A stretch of 64,000 bases of DNA, from positions 62,001 through 126,000 of the forward strand of contig NZ_ATYS01000010.1 in assembly GCF_000427805.1 (NCBI RefSeq). Reading direction: 5' to 3'. Source of the DNA: Budvicia aquatica DSM 5075 = ATCC 35567. Lineage in GTDB: Bacteria > Pseudomonadota > Gammaproteobacteria > Enterobacterales > Enterobacteriaceae. Shown in pieces: positions 58,976 through 64,000 of this stretch. Numbering within the stretch: position 1 is the stretch's first letter; each line of letters opens with the position of its first letter. The notes beneath the pieces were generated by a model. That model saw nothing but the letters and a program-made list of their open reading frames with translations. It was not told where the DNA came from and did not search any database. A program made the translations under genes and the position numbers.

Positions 58976-61033
58976 ATGTACTCTTTTTTTAGAGCGGCAC
59001 TGGTCTGCTTTAATCTGTTATTACTCTCATTTTCGGCTACGGCTGCTGATTCCGGCTGGCTCAAAAAGTCAGACAAACATCATGCTCAAGTGCGGATTTG
59101 GAGCGAACAAACCGACTCAGCCAGTCAGGTAAGGTTACTGCTGGACGTCAAACTAGATCCTGACTGGAAAACCTACTGGCGTTCACCGGGTGCCGGCGGG
59201 TTAGCCCCTGAAATCAAGTGGAACTCACCCGATATACAAACCCAGTGGAACTGGCCGGTTCCGCAATGGTTCGACGTTGCGGGTATCAGCACTCAGGGTT
59301 ATAAAAACTCGGTGTCTTTCCCGATTGTTCTCAAAGGGCAGATTCCTCAGCAGCTCTCCGGAGTATTAACGCTGTCATCCTGCAGCAATGTCTGTGTGCT
59401 AACCGACTTTCCGTTTTCGTTGAATTTACAGGGCGTTCAGGATGCTAACTTTGATGCCGCGTTTGCCCGCGCCAGCGGTCAAATACCGATAGCATCTGGA
59501 ATGATAGAACCAGCGAATGTCAGTGCGACATATAGCAACGGGCTGCTACAGGTCACAGCGACTCGCCCAAGCGGTTGGGCATCACCAATGGTATTTTCTG
59601 ACATTTTGCCGGGTGCGGAATTTCATCAGCCCCAAATTACCGTCGACGGTGAAACGCTGCTGGCAAAGATTAAAGTGACTCCGGACTGGGCTGGCGAAGT
59701 ACCCGAGCTGGTTAATCAAAATATTGGCATGGTGATTAGCGATCGGGGAATTGCTCAGGAAATTCCGCTGAAAATTTCTGCCGGTTCCGCGACAGCAGAT
59801 TCAGAAAGTAGCCCGGGGTCTATATGGGTCATTTTACTGATGGCACTGGCAGGCGGGCTGATACTCAACCTGATGCCCTGTGTATTACCGGTATTGGGCA
59901 TTAAAATCAGTACCCTTTTGCAGTCACAACCTACGTCAAAATCAGAGGTGAAAAAGCAGTTTCTGGCATCAGCGATGGGAATATTAACCTCATTCTGGAT
60001 ACTGGCGCTGCTGATGACCGTTCTCAGCGCCTTGCAGATCTCGCTGGGCTGGGGAATTCAGTTCCAAAGCCCGTGGTTTATCGGCTTTATGGTGGTGGTG
60101 ACCGGATTATTCACCGCAAACCTATTTGGCCTGTTTACTATCCGGCTCTCTTCCGAAGTAAATACCCGCTTAGCCACCACCGGTAATAACGGTTACAGCG
60201 GCCATTTCCTTCAGGGCCTTTTCGCTACCTTACTGGCAACACCCTGTTCAGCGCCATTCTTAGGCACGGCCGTTGCTTTTGCACTCGCATCGTCATTGCC
60301 GGTGATGTGGTTGATTTTTACCGCTCTGGGTATTGGCATGAGCCTGCCATGGTTGCTGATTGCACTATTCCCCTCTGCCGCACTTTTATTACCTAAGCCG
60401 GGCCGTTGGATGAACGGGCTTCGTCTGGTGATGGCGGGGTTAATGTTAGCCTCCAGCTTATGGTTAATTAGCCTGCTTACGACCCATCTAGGCCAGACTT
60501 ATACATTGATCATCGGTGGCGCATTGATCGCCGGATTATTGCTGGCAACGGCTATCCGCTTCGGGACGCGCAGGTTTATTCAGGCGGCGTTATTTAGCTT
60601 AGCGATTAGCGCCATTGTATGGTCTTTGTCAATCTTCAGCCCGACGAATGGCACGTCACTTACAGAAGATCGGGTTCACTGGCAGCCGTTGAGTGAGCAA
60701 GCAATAACTCAGGCCCTGTCAGAAGGTAAAACAGTCTTTGTTGATGTTACCGCCGACTGGTGCATTACCTGTAAGGTGAACAAATACAACGTTCTGCTTA
60801 GCCCTGAAGTTCAATCAGCGCTCAGTGCTGACGATATCGTTGCCCTGCGCGGAGACTGGACGACACCGTCAGAAGAGATCACCCGCTTTCTAAAAAGTCG
60901 CAACAGCGTATCAGTACCGTTCAATCAAATTTACGGGTCGGCACTGACGCAGGGAGAAATAATGTCTCCTATTCTTACTAAAGAGAAGGTTCTGAATACC
61001 TTGTCATCGGCTAAAAAAGGTCACTCGTTATGA
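58976..61033 (+). CDS. scsB: ScsB, DsbD-like thiol reductase
   Basis: Start at 58976 (ATG), 5 bases after GGAGG; the TTG at 58964 is the longer frame. 685 residues. Signal peptide to about residue 24 (LLLLSFSATA), periplasmic Cys domain (SSCSNVCVLTDFPF, probable disulfide), an eight-helix DsbD core (LILNLMPCVLPVLGIKIS, LFATLLATPCSAPFLGTAVAF), and a C-terminal thioredoxin domain (DVTADWCITCKVN). It passes electrons from cytosolic thioredoxin to ScsC/ScsD in the periplasm. Overlaps scsC by 4 bases. Confidence 0.93.
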   Translation: MYSFFRAALVCFNLLLLSFSATAADSGWLKKSDKHHAQVRIWSEQTDSASQVRLLLDVKLDPDWKTYWRSPGAGGLAPEIKWNSPDIQTQWNWPVPQWFDVAGISTQGYKNSVSFPIVLKGQIPQQLSGVLTLSSCSNVCVLTDFPFSLNLQGVQDANFDAAFARASGQIPIASGMIEPANVSATYSNGLLQVTATRPSGWASPMVFSDILPGAEFHQPQITVDGETLLAKIKVTPDWAGEVPELVNQNIGMVISDRGIAQEIPLKISAGSATADSESSPGSIWVILLMALAGGLILNLMPCVLPVLGIKISTLLQSQPTSKSEVKKQFLASAMGILTSFWILALLMTVLSALQISLGWGIQFQSPWFIGFMVVVTGLFTANLFGLFTIRLSSEVNTRLATTGNNGYSGHFLQGLFATLLATPCSAPFLGTAVAFALASSLPVMWLIFTALGIGMSLPWLLIALFPSAALLLPKPGRWMNGLRLVMAGLMLASSLWLISLLTTHLGQTYTLIIGGALIAGLLLATAIRFGTRRFIQAALFSLAISAIVWSLSIFSPTNGTSLTEDRVHWQPLSEQAITQALSEGKTVFVDVTADWCITCKVNKYNVLLSPEVQSALSADDIVALRGDWTTPSEEITRFLKSRNSVSVPFNQIYGSALTQGEIMSPILTKEKVLNTLSSAKKGHSL

Positions 61034-61764
61034 AAAAAATTAATCTGATTATTACCGCTTTATTACTATCAACTGCCAGCCTGAGCGCGGTTTCTGCGCC
61101 ATTTACCCAAGAACAGGAGCAGCGCATTCGCGAGTTAATTCGTGAAACCTTGGTTACACAGCCTCAGATTCTGGATGAAGCTATTGGCGAACTACAAAAG
61201 CAAGAGATGGCCAAACAGGATTCCGTACTTAAGAACCTGCTGAAAGATAACGCGGCCAAGCTCTATAACAGCGCTGACAGCCCGAAGATCGGCCCTAAAA
61301 ATGCAGCGCTCACTCTGGTCTATTTTACTGACTATAACTGCCCGTACTGTAAGCAGTTTGAAGCCTCGCTGGAAAAAGCCATGGCTAAGCATGCTGATGT
61401 GAATCTGATTATTAAGCCATTGCCCTATCTGGGAGATAGCTCTCAGTCTTCTGCAGAGCTGGCGCTAACCCTATGGCAAACGCAGCCGGAAAAATTTGCA
61501 GCATTTCATCAGGGCTTAATTTCAAAAAACGGCCGACACGATCAGGCCAGCATTCAGAAAGTGTTAAGCCAAATCAATATGCCTAAACTGACCGCAACTG
61601 CGCAGGCAAAAGCATCGTTGGAGAATAATACCCGCCTGGCAGAAACCCTTGGCGTTGGCGGCACCCCTGTCACTGTGGTCGGAGATACCATGCTGATGGG
61701 GCTTGTTCCCTATGAGGATTTAGAGGCTGCGGTAGTTGCAGCACTCAAACAGAGTAAATCCTGA
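61030..61764 (+). CDS. scsC: ScsC, DsbA/DsbG-like periplasmic thiol protein
   Basis: 244 residues: signal peptide to about residue 23, an N-terminal helical region, then a thioredoxin fold with C104-PY-C107 (DYNCPYCKQF) and the cis-Pro loop GVGGTPVTVVG. ScsC homologues isomerise or reduce disulfides of periplasmic proteins and bind copper. Longer at the N-terminus than Salmonella ScsC (207), with an oligomerising helix, as in Proteus ScsC. Overlaps scsB and scsD by a few bases. Confidence 0.92.
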   Translation: MKKINLIITALLLSTASLSAVSAPFTQEQEQRIRELIRETLVTQPQILDEAIGELQKQEMAKQDSVLKNLLKDNAAKLYNSADSPKIGPKNAALTLVYFTDYNCPYCKQFEASLEKAMAKHADVNLIIKPLPYLGDSSQSSAELALTLWQTQPEKFAAFHQGLISKNGRHDQASIQKVLSQINMPKLTATAQAKASLENNTRLAETLGVGGTPVTVVGDTMLMGLVPYEDLEAAVVAALKQSKS

Positions 61765-62267
61765 TGCGGATAAAAAAATGGCTAAAGGAACTGGTTCTAT
61801 TCTCCGTTATTGCACTGATGGTTATCGGAGCGATTGACTGGTGGCGGGCACCGACAATGCCAGAGGATATGGACTTCAGCCAACAAATGACGCTGAGCGG
61901 CCAGCCGATCGACTTACAGCAGCTAAGCCAGGATAGGCCGGTCGTGATCTACTTCTGGGCAACCTGGTGTGGCGTTTGTAAGCTGACAACGCCGATGGTG
62001 CGCGGGCTGGCTAATGACAACGTACAAGTCGTTACCGTAGCTTTGCGATCGGGGGCGGATTCACAGCTGGCCCCGGCGCTGGAAAAAGCAGGCTTCACGC
62101 TCCCTACCATCAACGATGAGGACGGTATTATTTCCGATAATTGGGGAATTGGCGTAACGCCAACCTTCGCCATCATTTATAAAGGCAACATGGTTCACAG
62201 CACGACAGGGTGGACCAGCGCCTGGGGAATAAAATTCCGCCTCTGGCTAACGGAAAAATTTAGCTAA
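61764..62267 (+). CDS. scsD: ScsD, membrane-anchored thioredoxin-like protein
   Basis: 167 residues (Salmonella 168). N-terminal membrane anchor (LFSVIALMVIGAIDWW), then a TlpA-like domain with C69-GV-C72 in FWATWCGVCKLTTP and GVTPTFAIIYKG (cis-Pro). The fourth gene of scsABCD; probably takes electrons from ScsB. Overlaps scsC by one base (TGATG). Confidence 0.93.
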   Translation: MRIKKWLKELVLFSVIALMVIGAIDWWRAPTMPEDMDFSQQMTLSGQPIDLQQLSQDRPVVIYFWATWCGVCKLTTPMVRGLANDNVQVVTVALRSGADSQLAPALEKAGFTLPTINDEDGIISDNWGIGVTPTFAIIYKGNMVHSTTGWTSAWGIKFRLWLTEKFS

Positions 62268-62273
62268 TCCGAC

Positions 62274-62297
62274 AGGGTGCCATAAAAGTGGCACCCT
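62274..62297 (+). terminator. Terminator of the scs operon
   Basis: Nine-base stem AGGGTGCCA/TGGCACCCT followed by ATTT. Confidence 0.75.
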
Positions 62298-62340
62298 ATT
62301 TCAGGCGGTTAACAAACCCAAGACACAAACTGCTTTCGAT

Positions 62341-63294
62341 TTACTCATTAACCTCTGACTTCAACCATTCAATAAATGCATTAATCTTCGGGCACTCACG
62401 GCTGGAGAGGGTAGAAATGTAATAGCGCTGCGCGCACTGAACTTCCATCTCAGGAAACGGGCTGACCAGCTCATTATTTTCCAGTCGTTTAGTCACCAAC
62501 TTTTTACGCCCCATGGCGATCCCGCCGTGATTAATGGCGGCAATAATGGCTAAGTCGGAGCGGTCAAACCCCATTCCTCTCTTGGTTTCCTCCAGTGAAA
62601 TGCCAAAATGCCGGGCCCACATCGACCACTCATCGGTATCGGTATCATAGCCCCATGCCTGCTTATCGTGCAGCAAAGTACAGAGTTTTAAATTTTCAGG
62701 ATGGCCGCATAAATCGAATTTTTTTGCATATTCAGGACTACATACCGGCACGATCGACTCATTCATCAAATGCTGGCAGGACAGTTTTTCTGGTGTTTTA
62801 TCATCAAAATAGATTGCCAGATCGATACCATAGCCGCGAAAATTCACATTTTCATTGCCGGTCAGAATATTCAGGGTGATTGAAGGATACAGTTCAGAGA
62901 ACGTCGCCAGCTTCGGTACTAACCAGCACTGAGCAATCGACGGTCGGGAATACACCGTTAAGCTGCCGGTCAGTTCCTGATTTTTAATTTCGAAGATTTC
63001 CTGATTAAGGTATTCCAGCGAAGACTTAAGCGCCCAGAAAACCCGCTGTCCTTCTGCAGTAAGCTCAATCTTACGGTGAAAGCGCTGAAATAGCTTAAAC
63101 CCTAGCTCATCTTCCAGACCATTAATCCGGTGACTGACTGCGCTGGGCGTAATGGATAACTCCTCTGCAGCCATAGCAAAAGAGCAATGCCGGGCGGCCA
63201 CTTCAAAAGTATGTAACTTAGACAGCTGGTAACCATTGAGTAATTTATTTTTGGCAATGTAGTTGGCTGTAATGTAGTTGTTTTCAGTATACAT
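62341..63294 (-). CDS. dsdC: LysR-type D-serine regulator DsdC
   Basis: 317 residues (E. coli 311), with a matching sequence: LLNGYQLSKLHTFEVAARHCSFAMAAEELSITPSAVSHRINGLEDELGFKLFQRFHRKIELT (winged helix), LSGS/YSRPSIAQCWLVPKLATF, GIDLAIYFDD, and MGFDRSDLAIIAAINHGGIAMGRKKLV. Divergent from dsdX with about 230 bases between, as in E. coli. It activates dsdX(A) on D-serine. Confidence 0.93.
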   Translation of the reverse strand: MYTENNYITANYIAKNKLLNGYQLSKLHTFEVAARHCSFAMAAEELSITPSAVSHRINGLEDELGFKLFQRFHRKIELTAEGQRVFWALKSSLEYLNQEIFEIKNQELTGSLTVYSRPSIAQCWLVPKLATFSELYPSITLNILTGNENVNFRGYGIDLAIYFDDKTPEKLSCQHLMNESIVPVCSPEYAKKFDLCGHPENLKLCTLLHDKQAWGYDTDTDEWSMWARHFGISLEETKRGMGFDRSDLAIIAAINHGGIAMGRKKLVTKRLENNELVSPFPEMEVQCAQRYYISTLSSRECPKINAFIEWLKSEVNE

Positions 63295-63521
63295 ACGGAT
63301 TTATCCCTGATGAGTGTTCGTCCATATCATACCCTGACATTGCCATTAACCGAGTTTAAAGATGAGTTGATGTGATTCAAATCTCAACCTATTGCTTAAA
63401 TTAGAGCAATATCACTAAATTGATATAATTTAGCTCATGTGAAGTGCGATTTTTATCGTTTGTCACCAACGCGGGGTTCCGGCCAAATAGTACAGACAAT
63501 TACTATTCGATGAGGTTGCAC
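63295..63521. other. Divergent dsdC/dsdX control region
   Basis: 227 bases; expected DsdC and CRP control. A GATGAGG lies before the dsdX ATG. No single operator is obvious by eye. Confidence 0.5.
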
Positions 63522-64000
63522 ATGGACTCACAACTCTGGGTAGTCGGTACCTTACTGACAAGCATCATTCTGATCGTCTTTACCATCGTTAAACTTAAGT
63601 TCCATCCCTTTTTAGCCCTGCTATTAGCCAGCTTTTATGTCGGCTCACTAATGGGTATGAACCCGGTTGACATGGTTAACGCCATGGAAGGCGGGATCGG
63701 CGGTACCCTTGGTTTTCTGGCCGCAGTCATCGGCTTAGGCACCATTCTCGGCAAAATGATGGAAATCTCCGGGGCCGCAGAACGCATCGGGATCACGCTA
63801 CAAAAATGCCGTTGGCTATCGCCAGACGTCATTATGGTGCTGGTCGGGCTGGTTTGCGGTATTACCCTGTTTGTTGAAGTCGGGGTGGTATTACTTATTC
63901 CACTGGCTTTCTCTATTGCTAAAAAGACCAATACCTCATTACTTAAGCTGGCCATACCTCTGTGTACCGCATTAATGGCCGTTCACTGTATCGTTCCGCC
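63522..64000 (+). CDS. dsdX: D-serine/gluconate-type permease DsdX, 5' part
   Basis: Runs off the window; 159 codons seen. MDSQLWVVGTLLTSIILIVFTIVKLKFHPFLALLLASF, GGIGGTLGFLAAVIGLGTILGKMMEISGAAERIGITL, and GITLFVEVGVVLLIPLAFSIAKKTNTSLLKLAIPLC match E. coli DsdX (445 residues), of the GntP family. Takes up D-serine by proton symport. dsdA would be expected further on. Confidence 0.93.
   Translation, partial: MDSQLWVVGTLLTSIILIVFTIVKLKFHPFLALLLASFYVGSLMGMNPVDMVNAMEGGIGGTLGFLAAVIGLGTILGKMMEISGAAERIGITLQKCRWLSPDVIMVLVGLVCGITLFVEVGVVLLIPLAFSIAKKTNTSLLKLAIPLCTALMAVHCIVP

Overview
The window is a chromosomal segment of a gammaproteobacterium of the order Enterobacterales. The main evidence is the block mnmE-yidC-yidD-rnpA-rpmH facing dnaA-dnaN-recF-gyrB, with proteins close to E. 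coli in length and sequence (RnpA and DnaA keep their GTG starts). Further evidence is MviM/YceM, YihLMN, HscC, RlmF, Ggt, DsdC/DsdX and a four-gene scs copper-tolerance operon. The mix would fit a deep-branching family such as Budviciaceae, but that is a guess; genus cannot be read from the sequence. No rRNA, tRNA or CRISPR array was seen.

Layout. 0.3-11 kb: parts of a specialised Hsp70 system (DUF1266 protein, J-domain/DUF805 membrane protein, HscC, Sel1/TPR protein), split by dmlA, gabD, a noncoding inverted-repeat element and two small unknown genes. 11-15.2 kb: mviM, a serine beta-lactamase-fold hydrolase, and a DUF3137-LemA pair. 15.3-20.4 kb: an AT-rich island with an autotransporter, a FidL-like protein and a ToxR/MarT-like membrane regulator, followed by an IS1 InsA remnant. 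20.5-28 kb: ggt, a GFA protein, an alpha/beta hydrolase, an FAD enzyme, rlmF, a DMT exporter and a second LemA. 28.4-33.7 kb: an M20 amidohydrolase and an MHS-type MFS transporter gene, the latter cut in two by about 2.65 kb of foreign AT-rich DNA. 33.9-42.9 kb: DMT transporter, AlaX-type editing protein, LysR regulator, OPT transporter, two convergent DASS anion transporters and a DUF2628 protein. 43-54.4 kb: the replication/ribosome/membrane-insertion core. 54.5-58.3 kb: an orphan ORF and yihN-yihM-yihL. 58.5-62.3 kb: scsABCD. 62.3-64 kb: dsdC and the start of dsdX, which runs off the window.

The most unusual region is the insert in the MFS gene (about 30477-33128). It carries a promoterless toxin-like C-terminal domain, then an immunity-like gene with its own Shine-Dalgarno but a frameshift at a run of six T. 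Next come a nine-unit hexanucleotide tract and a 366-residue repeat protein. The last codons of that protein overlap an antisense, decayed fragment of a maltose/galactoside O-acetyltransferase (maa-like) gene. It looks like a polymorphic-toxin cassette that moved together with a piece of a former neighbour gene. The second notable locus is the autotransporter/FidL/MarT-like triad, whose gene content matches the Salmonella SPI-3 misL-fidL-marT arrangement.
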